In this document: positions 41,035 to 49,178 of the stretch, in pieces
How the letters are laid out: each line of letters begins with the position of its first letter
Numbering within the stretch: the stretch's first letter is position 1
NCBI GenBank assembly: GCA_034436045.1
Contig: DAOTVZ010000294.1
Location: 1 to 51,300 of the forward strand
DNA: 51,300 nucleotides
From: H111-94 sp034436045
GTDB taxonomy: Bacteria > Chloroflexota > Ktedonobacteria > Ktedonobacterales > Ktedonobacteraceae
Direction: 5' to 3'
Program-made: the position numbers and the translations under genes
Notes under the pieces: generated by a model
The model's database searches: none
Seen by the model: only the letters and a program-made list of their open reading frames with translations
Told to the model about the DNA's origin: nothing

Positions 41035-42528
41035 TTAATACGTATATGCTTTCAGACCATCCTGCAACTCTTGCCACAGAGCGCGCACTTCGGCCTCACC
41101 GGTGCGGATATTACCAATGGCAACACGGATGGTAAACTTGCCGCGCAATTTCGTGTGCGAGAGGAAGAAGTGGCCGTTCTCGTTAATGCGCGCCATCAGA
41201 CGCTCGTTGAGTTCGTTTAACGCCTCTTCATCGTCCTGACCCTGTGGGTGGGCGCGTAGACAGACCAGGCTGAAAGGTGCGGGGGCCATGATCTCGAAGT
41301 CCGGCGATTCCTCGACCCACTGCACGAGTTGCTGCGCTATCCTGATATGCTCACGCAGGCGCGCCGCCAGCCCCTCCTGACCGAAATAGCGTAGAATCAT
41401 CCACAGCTTGAGTGAGCGGAAACGGCGACCCAGTGCGTTGCCATAGTCCATCAGATTTGGCGTCTCATCGCCTCTGCTCTCGTCGTTGCGTAGATATTCG
41501 GGCACAAGGCTGAAGGCGGCCTTGACGACTTCTGGCTTGCGCGTGTAGAGAACACTGCAATCTATGGGCGTAAAGAGCCATTTGTGCGGATTGACGATCA
41601 ACGAGTCGGCACGCTCGACCCCTTGCATAATCCAGCGCATCGCCGGGTCGATAGCCGCTATGCCGCCATAGGAGCCATCCACGTGCAGCCAGAGACCGTA
41701 TTGCTCGCAGATGTCCGCGATCTGTGGCACCGGGTCAATGCTGGTCGTCGAGGTGGTGCCGATGGTTGCCACGACGGCGAAGGGAAGGTAGCCGCGCGCA
41801 ATATCCTCTTGAATGGCCGCCGCCAGCGCCTGTGCATCCATGCGAAACTGCTCATCGGTAGGAATCTTACGTAGCCCCTCCTGACCGATGCCCAGTGTGA
41901 TGACGGCTTTATCAATCGAGGAATGCGTCTCCTGCGAACAATAGCAGCGCAACGGGGGCAATTCGTGTCGTCCGGCCATACCCTTCTGGCGAATATAGAG
42001 GTGAGGGATGGCCTCACGTGCCGCCGCCAGCGCGTAGAGAACACCGGTTGAGGCAGTATCGTTGATGACACCGAAAAGAGGGTTCGGCAGGCCGAGCATC
42101 TGACGCAGCCAGTCCAGCGCCACCTGCTCCAGTTCGGTCGCGGCAGGCGAGGTGCGCCAGAGCATGGCATTGACGTTGAGTGCGGCGGCCAGAAGCTCGC
42201 CCAGGATACCAGGCGCAGAGCCGGTGATGCCGAAATAGGCCATGAAGCCAGGAGCATTCCAGTGGGTGATACCTGGCAGCAAAATATGCTCGAAATCGGC
42301 CAGTATCTGTTCCATCGGCTCCGGGGCAACCGGCGGCTGTTTGGGCAACGCCGCCCGAATCTCCCCTGGCATATTGCGTGAGAGAACGGGATAGCGCTCG
42401 GTATGAGCGAGATAATCAGCAATCCAGTCGATCACCTGATAGCCGTAGCGGCGAAATGCCTCCGGCTCCATATCGCCAAAAACACCGGGCTGCTGTGCCC
42501 TATCCAACGGTTGTAGTTCTTGCGTCAT
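41035..42528 (-). CDS. PLP-dependent group II decarboxylase (aromatic-L-amino-acid decarboxylase-like)
   Basis: The 497-residue protein aligns with the group II decarboxylases along its whole length: YGYQVIDWIADYL, THWNAPGFMAYFGITGSAPGILGELLAAALNVNAMLWRTSPAATELE, NDTASTGVLYALAAARE, CSQETHSSIDKA (cofactor-stacking His), IGTTSTTSIDPV, LWLHVDGSYGG and the PLP Lys in NPHKWLF. Likely substrates are aromatic amino acids such as tryptophan, tyrosine or DOPA, though the specificity cannot be read from sequence alone. AAGGAA precedes the ATG. It stands alone, downstream of the asd gene. Confidence 0.9.
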   Translation of the reverse strand: MTQELQPLDRAQQPGVFGDMEPEAFRRYGYQVIDWIADYLAHTERYPVLSRNMPGEIRAALPKQPPVAPEPMEQILADFEHILLPGITHWNAPGFMAYFGITGSAPGILGELLAAALNVNAMLWRTSPAATELEQVALDWLRQMLGLPNPLFGVINDTASTGVLYALAAAREAIPHLYIRQKGMAGRHELPPLRCYCSQETHSSIDKAVITLGIGQEGLRKIPTDEQFRMDAQALAAAIQEDIARGYLPFAVVATIGTTSTTSIDPVPQIADICEQYGLWLHVDGSYGGIAAIDPAMRWIMQGVERADSLIVNPHKWLFTPIDCSVLYTRKPEVVKAAFSLVPEYLRNDESRGDETPNLMDYGNALGRRFRSLKLWMILRYFGQEGLAARLREHIRIAQQLVQWVEESPDFEIMAPAPFSLVCLRAHPQGQDDEEALNELNERLMARINENGHFFLSHTKLRGKFTIRVAIGNIRTGEAEVRALWQELQDGLKAYTY

Positions 42529-42679
42529 CGTACATGTTCCTTCTACTGTAGTATGATGCCTATACCCTGAATACTCTGCGTCGCCATGTTAGAGGCGTTA
42601 GGACGAACATTGAAAATTTTCATTAAATAAGGTGCAGGGCAAGAGAGCAGGTGAGCGCACAGGATAGCCGCGAGGGGAA

Positions 42680-42726
42680 CCCCTACAATGAAAACAGGCG
42701 GGGACGACGCTCTATCATTGTAGGGG
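42680..42726. terminator. 12-bp inverted repeat downstream of asd, possible operon terminator
   Basis: CCCCTACAATGA (42680-42691) pairs with TCATTGTAGGGG (42715-42726). It begins 21 bases after the asd stop in the direction of transcription. The surrounding text resembles the inverted repeat near 7.58 kb, so it may be a second family of hairpin repeats. Confidence 0.5.
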
Positions 42727-42747
42727 CGTGAGAGCCACAAAGCCGAC

Positions 42748-43821
42748 TTAGACGAAACCCCGGCTCACACAGAGTTCGGCGTTGAGAATGGAGCCACCGG
42801 CGGCACCGCGAATGGTGTTGTGGCCAAGCACCACAAATTTATGCGTCAGGATGGGGCAGGGACGCAGACGACCGAGCGTAACGCTCATGCCGTTGCCCGC
42901 GTCGCGGTCGCGCAGCGTCTGCGGGCGGTCGATCTCGCGGCGATAAAGCAGAGCATGCTCAGGCGCGGTGGGCAACTTGAGTTGCTGCGGCTCCGGCGTG
43001 TAGCTCTCCCAGGCCGCGATGATCTCCTCCTCGCTCGCCTGACGCTCAAGCTCGACGCTGACGGCCTCTAAATGGCCTTCGCGCGTCGGCACGCGATTAC
43101 AGTGCGCGCTCACCACTATGGGCGCGTCGGTGAAGCCGCGTCCCTCTTGCCAGGTGCCGAGCATCTTGAGCGTCTCGCTCTCCAGCTTCTCCTCTTCGCC
43201 CCCGATGTAGGGAATGACATTATCCAGAATATCAAACGAGGGCAGGCCGGGATAGCCTGCGCCGGAGATGGCCTGCATCGTCGTTACCAGCGCCTTGCGC
43301 ACGCCGAACTGCTGTTGTAGCGGCTTGAGCGCCATCACCAGCGGCGTCGCGGAACAATTAGCATTGGTAACGATGCAACCGGACCAGCCACGCCGCTTAC
43401 GCTGTTCCAGCACGGCGGCAGCATGGTCGGCATTGACTTCAGGTATTAATAGCGGCACGTCGGGCGTCATGCGATAGTTTTTGGCATTGCTAAAGACGTT
43501 GATGCCTGCCTGGGCCAGCGCCAGCTCGATCTCGCCCGCCACCTCGCCAGGGAGGGCCGAGAAGGCGATTTTGACGCCGGAAAGCGCCTCCGGCTGACAG
43601 GGCACGACGGGCATACTGGCAACAGAGGCCGGTAGCTCGCTCGGCAGACGCCAGCGCGTGGCCTCGGCATAGGGACGTCCATCGTGTCGCTCTGAGGCAG
43701 CAACGGCCACCAGTTCAAACCAGGGGTGGCCCTGCAACAGTTCGATGAAGCGCTGCCCTACCATGCCGGTTGCACCCAGCACGGCCACAGGGATGCGCGC
43801 GGTCGGAACATAATGAGACAT
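42748..43821 (-). CDS. asd: Aspartate-semialdehyde dehydrogenase
   Basis: The 357-residue protein has the Rossmann start IPVAVLGATGMVGQRFIELL, the catalytic Cys in VTNANCSATPLVMALKPL, QAISGAGYPGLPSFDILDNVIPYIGGEEEKL, and the His in SAHCNRVPTREGHL. The pattern fits the archaeal/fungal-type Asd. It reduces aspartyl phosphate to aspartate semialdehyde, the branch point to lysine, threonine and methionine. Its ATG shares one base with the lysC stop (TAATG), so translation is coupled to lysC. Confidence 0.94.
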   Translation of the reverse strand: MSHYVPTARIPVAVLGATGMVGQRFIELLQGHPWFELVAVAASERHDGRPYAEATRWRLPSELPASVASMPVVPCQPEALSGVKIAFSALPGEVAGEIELALAQAGINVFSNAKNYRMTPDVPLLIPEVNADHAAAVLEQRKRRGWSGCIVTNANCSATPLVMALKPLQQQFGVRKALVTTMQAISGAGYPGLPSFDILDNVIPYIGGEEEKLESETLKMLGTWQEGRGFTDAPIVVSAHCNRVPTREGHLEAVSVELERQASEEEIIAAWESYTPEPQQLKLPTAPEHALLYRREIDRPQTLRDRDAGNGMSVTLGRLRPCPILTHKFVVLGHNTIRGAAGGSILNAELCVSRGFV

Positions 43822-45296
43822 TAGCGAGCCTCTCGCTTTCTCTCACGCAACGGGTGAGCATGGCGCACCAGTGGGATCACCGGTGCAATCAGGTCACGGT
43901 GCAGGCAGCGTAGCGCCCGCTCGCTATCTTTATCGGCCACAATGAGCGTGATGCCCAGTTCGGACGAACCTTGCGTGATAACGGCAATGCGCTCACGGGC
44001 CAATGCAGTCACAGCGCGCGCCGGACTCATCGGGTCGGCGGTAAAGCCGGAGCCGATGCAGGCGCAGGCCGCCAACCCTTTACGCGCCCGTACCTGCCAC
44101 TCATCGTGATTCATGTCGCGCTTGAGCAGCGCCACCACCGTATCGGCAGACGGCTCCTCGACCACGAAGGAGAGATGATGGCCGGACGAAGAGCAGATAG
44201 CGACCGGCGCGGCTCCGGCGCGGGCCGCCAGCGCAAAGACCTGGCCTGCATTCTCCGGTGCGCCAAACAGGTCAGTACTCTCAACCGTAATCAGTGCCAG
44301 ATGACGCCGCGTTGTGATGGCCGCTGCCCCGCCGGGGATATGCCCCTCCGGCCCGACCAGCGTGCCGCGCACCTGGGGACGAAAGGTATTGCGCACGCGC
44401 ACAGGAATATTGCGCGGGGCGATAGGGATAAGCGTGCGTGGATGCAATACCTTTGCGCCAAACCAGGAGAGACGCGCCGCCTCAGCATACGAGAGGCTGG
44501 GCAGCAGGCGCGCGTTGGCGACCAGGCGTGGGTCTGCCGTCAGCACGCCATCCACGTCGGTATAGATCGTGACTTCCGCGCAATCGATGGCCGCACCGAT
44601 GACGGTTGCCGAATAGTCTGAGCCATTGCGACCGAGCGTGACGACGTGACCGGTCTGCGTGCGCCCGATAAAACCGGCGGACACGGGCACAATGCCGCGC
44701 TCCACCAGTGGATAAATCAGGGCCTGCGCTCTGGCGCGGGTCTCGTCGGGCAACGGGTCTGCTCCAATCACCGTACCGGTGGCGGCGCTGCCATGTGGAT
44801 GCTCCGTCACAATCACTTCTTGCCGTATCGCTTCGGCCTCAACGCCCAGGTCGCGCACGGCTCCGGCGACAATCAGGATGGAGAGCCGCTCGCCCCAGGC
44901 GGCGACGGCGGCTGTAGGTAAAGTTAGATCGCGTCCCTGCTCGGCTGCATGACGCAGAGTGGCAATATCATCGACCAGCCGTGTCAGCGCATACTCAAGC
45001 TCGGCGCGCACCCTTGCCTGCAACTCCGTGTCTTGAATGGCCTGCTCCACCGCGTCACGATGCTTCTGACATAGCGCGGTAATCTCCTGCTCACACATCG
45101 CATCCTCGCCGGTGCTGGCACAGCGCGCGATGCGCAGCAGTTGATCGGTAATGCCGGACATGGCAGAAACAACGACGACAGGGAAATGTGCCTCCTCAGC
45201 ACGGGTTGTCGCAATAATGCTCGCAACTTGACGGATACGTTCTCCGTCGCCTACGGATGTACCTCCAAATTTAAGCACACTGACTGAACTGCTCAT
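43821..45296 (-). CDS. lysC: Aspartate kinase
   Basis: The 491-residue protein begins VLKFGGTSVGDGERIRQVA and has TLGRNGSDYSATVIGAAIDCAEVTIYTDVDGVLTADPRLV, SYAEAARLSWFGAKVLHPRTL and, in the last ~170 residues, two ACT-like domains (LITVESTDLFGAPENAGQVFALAARAG; ACACIGSGF). It phosphorylates aspartate, the first step of the aspartate family. ACT domains usually confer feedback by lysine or threonine. Its length suits a monofunctional ThrA-like kinase. It lies 54 bases after metY, with one GGGCGTGAC palindrome between. Confidence 0.94.
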   Translation of the reverse strand: MSSSVSVLKFGGTSVGDGERIRQVASIIATTRAEEAHFPVVVVSAMSGITDQLLRIARCASTGEDAMCEQEITALCQKHRDAVEQAIQDTELQARVRAELEYALTRLVDDIATLRHAAEQGRDLTLPTAAVAAWGERLSILIVAGAVRDLGVEAEAIRQEVIVTEHPHGSAATGTVIGADPLPDETRARAQALIYPLVERGIVPVSAGFIGRTQTGHVVTLGRNGSDYSATVIGAAIDCAEVTIYTDVDGVLTADPRLVANARLLPSLSYAEAARLSWFGAKVLHPRTLIPIAPRNIPVRVRNTFRPQVRGTLVGPEGHIPGGAAAITTRRHLALITVESTDLFGAPENAGQVFALAARAGAAPVAICSSSGHHLSFVVEEPSADTVVALLKRDMNHDEWQVRARKGLAACACIGSGFTADPMSPARAVTALARERIAVITQGSSELGITLIVADKDSERALRCLHRDLIAPVIPLVRHAHPLRERKREAR

Positions 45297-45330
45297 GATA
45301 AACCACCAGTATCCTTTTCCTTGACATCAT

Positions 45331-45350
45331 GGGCGTGACAAATCACGCCC
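45331..45350. repeat. Single GGGCGTGAC palindrome at the metY stop
   Basis: GGGCGTGACAAATCACGCCC lies immediately after the minus-strand metY stop codon (TAG at 45353-45351). It may weaken read-through to lysC. Confidence 0.85.
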
Positions 45351-46676
45351 CTACACGTTTGCCGATGCGCTGGCTTCAGCGACAGCGGCATTCAGCGCTT
45401 GATCGAGATCGTCAATCAAATCTTCCACCGTCTCCAGACCGACAGAGAGACGAACGAAATCGGGCGTAACACCCGTCTCCTCCTGCTCTGCGGGTGTGAG
45501 CTGGGAGTGTGTGGTGCTGGCCGGATGAATGATGAGCGATTTGGCGTCACCGATATTGGCCAGGTGTGAGAAGAGTTCGACATGACTGATCAGGCGTTTC
45601 CCGGCCTCCAGGCCACCCTTGATGCCAAAGCCCAGAATAGCGCCATAGCCATGCGTGAAGTACTTCTCGGCCAGGGCGTGTTGCGGGTGACTTTTCAGTC
45701 CCGGATAGCTGACCCAACTGACAGCGGGATGTGACTCCAGGAACTCCGCCACACGTAGAGCGTTCTGGCTATGCCGCTCCATGCGCAAGGGTAGCGTCTC
45801 CAGACCTTGCAGGAACAGCCAGGCATTAAAGGGTGTGGTAGCGGCACCGATGTCACGCAAAAGTTGCACACGCGCCTTTAAAATGAAGGCCAGAGGGCCG
45901 AAAGCCTCAACGTAGCGCAGGCCATGATAGGATGGATCAGGTTCGGTAAATTCCGGGAAACGCCCGCTAGCGGCCCAATCGAACTTGCCGCCATCGACAA
46001 TGACGCCCCCGATAGCCGTGCCATGCCCACCGATGAACTTGGTGGCCGAATGCACGACAATGTCGGCCCCGTGCTTCAACGGCTGCACCAGATAAGGCGT
46101 TGGAATGGTATTATCGATAATGAGCGGCAAGCCATGCTCGTGCGCGATATCGGCCACAGCACGGATGTCCAGCGTATCCAGGCGCGGGTTGCCCACCGTC
46201 TCGGCATAGAGAGCCTTTGTACGATCATTGATAGCAGCACGGAAATTCTCCGGCTCGCGCCCATCCACAAAATGTACCTTGATGCCAAGTTTGGGCAGCG
46301 TATAGTGGAAGAGATTATAGGTACCGCCATACAGGCTGGCCGACGAGATAATCTCGTCACCCGCACCGGCAATATTGAGAATCGCCAGCGTCTCAGCGGC
46401 CTGACCGGAAGAGGTTGCCAGCGCACCTACCCCCCCTTCCAATGCCGCAATACGCCGCTCGAAAGCATCGTGGGTCGGGTTCATAATACGAGTGTAAATA
46501 TTACCAAACTGCTTGAGGCCAAACAGGTTCGCGGCATGCTCCGGGCTGTCAAACACATAGGATGTGGTCTGATAGATGGGAACGGCACGCGCATTGGTAG
46601 CGCTATCGGCGGTCTCCTGACCGGCATGTAACGACAACGTTTCAAAACCATAGCTACGGTTACTATTAAGAGCCAT
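45351..46676 (-). CDS. metY: O-acetylhomoserine aminocarboxypropyltransferase (sulfhydrylase)
   Basis: About 441 residues from the ATG at 46676 (AAGGAG 11 bases upstream; in-frame codons reach back to 46718). Fold-type I PLP signatures include GFETLSLHAGQETADSATNARAVPIYQTTSYVFDSPEHAANLFGL, NIYTRIMNPTHDAFERRIAALEGGVGALATSSGQAAETLAI and the PLP Lys in VVHSATKFIGGHGTAIGG. The FGLKQFGNIYTRIMNPT pattern and the length point to MetY rather than MetB/MetC. It makes homocysteine from O-acetylhomoserine and sulfide. metX, upstream, makes its substrate. Confidence 0.93.
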   Translation of the reverse strand: MALNSNRSYGFETLSLHAGQETADSATNARAVPIYQTTSYVFDSPEHAANLFGLKQFGNIYTRIMNPTHDAFERRIAALEGGVGALATSSGQAAETLAILNIAGAGDEIISSASLYGGTYNLFHYTLPKLGIKVHFVDGREPENFRAAINDRTKALYAETVGNPRLDTLDIRAVADIAHEHGLPLIIDNTIPTPYLVQPLKHGADIVVHSATKFIGGHGTAIGGVIVDGGKFDWAASGRFPEFTEPDPSYHGLRYVEAFGPLAFILKARVQLLRDIGAATTPFNAWLFLQGLETLPLRMERHSQNALRVAEFLESHPAVSWVSYPGLKSHPQHALAEKYFTHGYGAILGFGIKGGLEAGKRLISHVELFSHLANIGDAKSLIIHPASTTHSQLTPAEQEETGVTPDFVRLSVGLETVEDLIDDLDQALNAAVAEASASANV

Positions 46677-46724
46677 ACAGTTGGTTACTCCTTCTTGGGG
46701 TACGAAACCTGATATCATTATTCC

Positions 46725-47005
46725 GTAGGGGCGTGATTTATCACGCCCTGCTCACACTCACCCTCCCTGCTCGCGGCTCAACGGGCCACCAGGGCGTGAT
46801 AAATCACGCCCCTACGGGCCACCAGGGCGTGATCAATCACGCCCCTACGGCCAACCAGGGCGTGATCAATCACGCCCCTACGGCCAACCAGGGCGTACTC
46901 AATCACGCCCTGCTCACACTCACCCTCCCTGCTCGCTCCCTGGCCAGCCTGCTCGCTCGCGGCTCAACGGGCCAACCAGGGCGTGATAAATCACGCCCCT
47001 ACGGG
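46725..47005. repeat. 33-bp tandem array of GGGCGTGAT palindromes between metX and metY
   Basis: Six palindromes fill this gap: 46729-46748, 46792-46811, 46825-46844, 46858-46877, 46891-46910 (imperfect, GGGCGTACTC) and 46979-46998. The four middle copies are exactly 33 bases apart, joined by CTACGGCCAACCA-type linkers. The outer parts share a flank (CTGCTCACACTCACCCTCCC, then GCGGCTCAACGGGCCA). There is no gene here. The array would have to be transcribed if metX and metY form one operon. Confidence 0.92.
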
Positions 47006-47012
47006 GGAAAAA

Positions 47013-48197
47013 TCAATCGGCGACAATCTGATACAATACATCCGTCATTTGCTGCCATTCCTTAAGGAAGGCATCGTGACCGTGCGGGGAATCAAGTTCT
47101 ACGTAAGTGGCATCGCCACCGAGGGCACGCACCCGCTCGGCCAGAGCGTGGACGCGGGCCGCCGGAAAGAGAAAATCGGAGCGAATGCCGACAAACAGGG
47201 CCTTACTGCGCAGACGGCTCAGGGCCGTATCCAGCGATGGATAGCCCTCGCTAACATCATAAAGGTCCATCGCGCGGCTGAGATACAGGTAGCTGTTGGC
47301 GTCGAAGCGACGGGCCAGTTGTTCCCCCTGATAATAGAGGTAGCCCTCCACATCGAAGCGCCCACCGAGATCGCCCGCATGACTGGGGGGTGCCACGATG
47401 GTGTTGCGGGCTTGCCTGCGCGAGAAGCGCAGTTCCATCGCCTCTTCGCTCTGATAGGTAATCATCGCCAGCATACGCGCGATAGCGAGGCCCGTTGTTG
47501 GCCCTTGCCCCGGCGCGTAGTCGCCGCCCTGCCAGCGCGGATCGGCCATAATCGCCTGCCGCTCAACTTCGCTAAAGGCAACCGCCTGCGCCGTGAGGGC
47601 TGCCGTCGCCGCCACCACACCCACCCGGCGCACCAGTTCGGGGTACGTGACGGCCCACTCCAACGCCTGCTGACCGCCGATGGAGCCACCCACTACCAGC
47701 GCCAGTTCCTGCACGCCCAGATAATCGAGCAACGCGCGCTGCGCGCGCACCATATCACGAATCGTAATAACGGGGAAGCGCATGCCATAGGGACGCCCGG
47801 TACGTGGATCGACCGATGAGGGACCGGTACTGCCATAGCAACTGCCCAGCACATTCGAGCAAACCACGAAGTAGCGCGTGGTATCGATAGGTCGCCCAGG
47901 CCCGATTAGCGGATTCCACCACGCCGCCTTCACATCATCCGGGCGCTCTACATCATGCGCGTGTGCGTTGCCGGTAAGAGCATGGGTGATGAGAATGGCA
48001 TTGGTGCGCTCCTTGTTCAGTGTACCCCACGTCTCATAGGCCAGCGTCACCGGGCCAAGCGACCCACCGCGCTGTAATGACAGATGCTCGAAGGTGTAGG
48101 TAGCGTTCCGGTAGGCAGGATGGACGACACCGGGCTGAGACGTTTGCGTCTTTGCCTGAACGGTCTGCTCATGCTGTAGCTCATACTGTATCACCAT
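47013..48197 (-). CDS. metX: Homoserine O-acetyltransferase
   Basis: About 394 residues from the ATG at 48197, with AAAGGAG about 15 bases upstream; other in-frame codons reach back to 48242 but run into the T-box terminator. The alpha/beta-hydrolase features are LAYETWGTLN, ILITHALTGNAHA, the oxyanion region NVLGSCYGSTGPSS, the nucleophile Ser in VVGGSIGGQQALEWA, the Asp in GIRSDFLFP and the His in SPHGHDAFL. It acetylates homoserine for MetY. A SAM-I riboswitch and a Met T-box precede it. Confidence 0.94.
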   Translation of the reverse strand: MVIQYELQHEQTVQAKTQTSQPGVVHPAYRNATYTFEHLSLQRGGSLGPVTLAYETWGTLNKERTNAILITHALTGNAHAHDVERPDDVKAAWWNPLIGPGRPIDTTRYFVVCSNVLGSCYGSTGPSSVDPRTGRPYGMRFPVITIRDMVRAQRALLDYLGVQELALVVGGSIGGQQALEWAVTYPELVRRVGVVAATAALTAQAVAFSEVERQAIMADPRWQGGDYAPGQGPTTGLAIARMLAMITYQSEEAMELRFSRRQARNTIVAPPSHAGDLGGRFDVEGYLYYQGEQLARRFDANSYLYLSRAMDLYDVSEGYPSLDTALSRLRSKALFVGIRSDFLFPAARVHALAERVRALGGDATYVELDSPHGHDAFLKEWQQMTDVLYQIVAD

Positions 48198-48240
48198 CGC
48201 AATCGCATACGCTCCTTTCTGAAAAGTTGAAAATGAGTAC

Positions 48241-48580
48241 AAAAAAACCCCTCTACCCTACAGGGGCGAGGGGTAAACGTCTTCGCGGTACCACCCTGGT
48301 TTGTTGACACCTCACGATGCCAACCTCTTCGGTAGGGGTGTGCTATCCTGCCCGGCGGGTATCCCTTGCAGATACCCTGTCACTGCCTCGCTCACCTTGC
48401 TGTTACATCCCCTACCGTAGCCTGTAACGTGGCTACACGGCACGATCTACTCGCCGTAACTGAGCGGCTTTCAATCTGCAACTCAGAGGTCATATTCAAC
48501 GTCGGTATGGTGCTGACATCGCAGCAACGTCAACTCTCTGGAACCACCCGTCTCGTTTACTCGTCCTCTTCAGCGTCATT
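48241..48580 (-). promoter_or_regulatory. T-box leader with Met (AUG) specifier and terminator
   Basis: Reading the minus strand, stem I starts near 48580 with GCTGAAGAGGACGAGTAAACG. CAGAGAG and a GCTGCGATGTCAGC arm follow, then the specifier side GAATATGACCTCTGAG, with ATG at 48493-48491. The canonical T-box AGGGTGGTACCGCG is at 48297-48284. The competing terminator has CCCCTC paired with GAGGGG and seven T (to 48241). AGGG of the T-box can pair with CCCT of the terminator to form the antiterminator. Uncharged tRNA-Met should allow transcription of metX. Confidence 0.92.
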
Positions 48581-48619
48581 CTTAACTTGAGTTGTAAGAT
48601 ATACAATGTGTAGTGCAAC

Positions 48620-48771
48620 AAAAAACCCCTGGATACTCAGGGGTCTGGCGTCTGGTGCGCTCATTCCCCTCATCTTGCGGATTACTCCGCCGGAATTGGC
48701 ACCCTTCCTGCATCGTTGCAAGTGGGTTGCCGGGCTTCGTCGGGCCGTTTCCCTCCACCTCTCTTGATGAG
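48620..48771 (-). promoter_or_regulatory. SAM-I (S-box) riboswitch with terminator
   Basis: On the minus strand the aptamer runs from CTCATC (48771-48766) to GATGAG (48674-48669), the P1 helix. Inside are AAGAGAGGTGGAGGGA (kink-turn), GAAGCCCGGCAACC, GGGTGCCAATTCC and a CGGAGTAATCCG P4 hairpin, all in SAM-I order. The expression platform ends in ACCCCTG / CAGGGG and six T (48644-48620). GGGG after P1 can pair with CCCC of the terminator as antiterminator. High SAM should stop transcription here. Confidence 0.95.
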
Positions 48772-48823
48772 AGCATCACTGCACGTGTTCGGTTGTCAAT
48801 GTGATTGTCGGATATTTTCTCAA

Positions 48824-48853
48824 AGTATACCCGACAGCCAACGAGGATGTCAA
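48824..48853 (-). promoter_or_regulatory. Promoter of the metX leader
   Basis: On the minus strand TTGACA (48853-48848) and TATACT (48829-48824) are 18 bases apart. The predicted start near 48817 lies about 45 bases before the SAM-I aptamer. I see no separate good promoter between the two riboswitches. Confidence 0.8.
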
Positions 48854-49178
48854 GGTAAAATCAGTCTCAACATATGTACAAACTATCTATAGTTTCCATA
48901 CCGCAAGCGGTGGATTAATGCCTCCATGCAATCAACATCTCGCTAACGTATTGATTACACTTTTATTTTTCTTCTTTATATAAGCGGGCTTATGATTAAA
49001 GATTTTAACAAAAATGCTTGATTTTTAAGGCCACATATAGTAAGCTTATCAATGATATTCCTGGCAGAAGGATGACTCTGAAACAGGCAAAAAACCGGTA
49101 GATCATGCCTGATTCCCTCCTTCAACTCTGGTATGGCAAAATACTTGAAAAGAACCATCCAAGGGGGGCGATTGCTTT
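48854..49178. other. AT-rich intergenic region between divergent metX leader and kinase gene
   Basis: No gene is seen. The region is AT-rich and must hold the kinase promoter, but I find no pair of boxes with good spacing. AAGGGGGG about 11 bases before 49179 serves as ribosome site. Confidence 0.35.

Noticed and set aside
46792..46910. Possible CRISPR array because of regular 33-base spacing
   Set aside because: The whole unit, linker included, is repeated, so there are no unique spacers, and no cas genes are present.
46733..47065. Plus-strand frame encoding repeats such as HQGVINHAPTG
   Set aside because: It is a translation of the GGGCGTGAT palindrome array; its repeats mirror the DNA repeat and it has no ribosome site or family match.
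48366..48804. Short plus-strand frames opposite the metX leader
   Set aside because: The region is fully explained by the SAM-I riboswitch and T-box on the minus strand.
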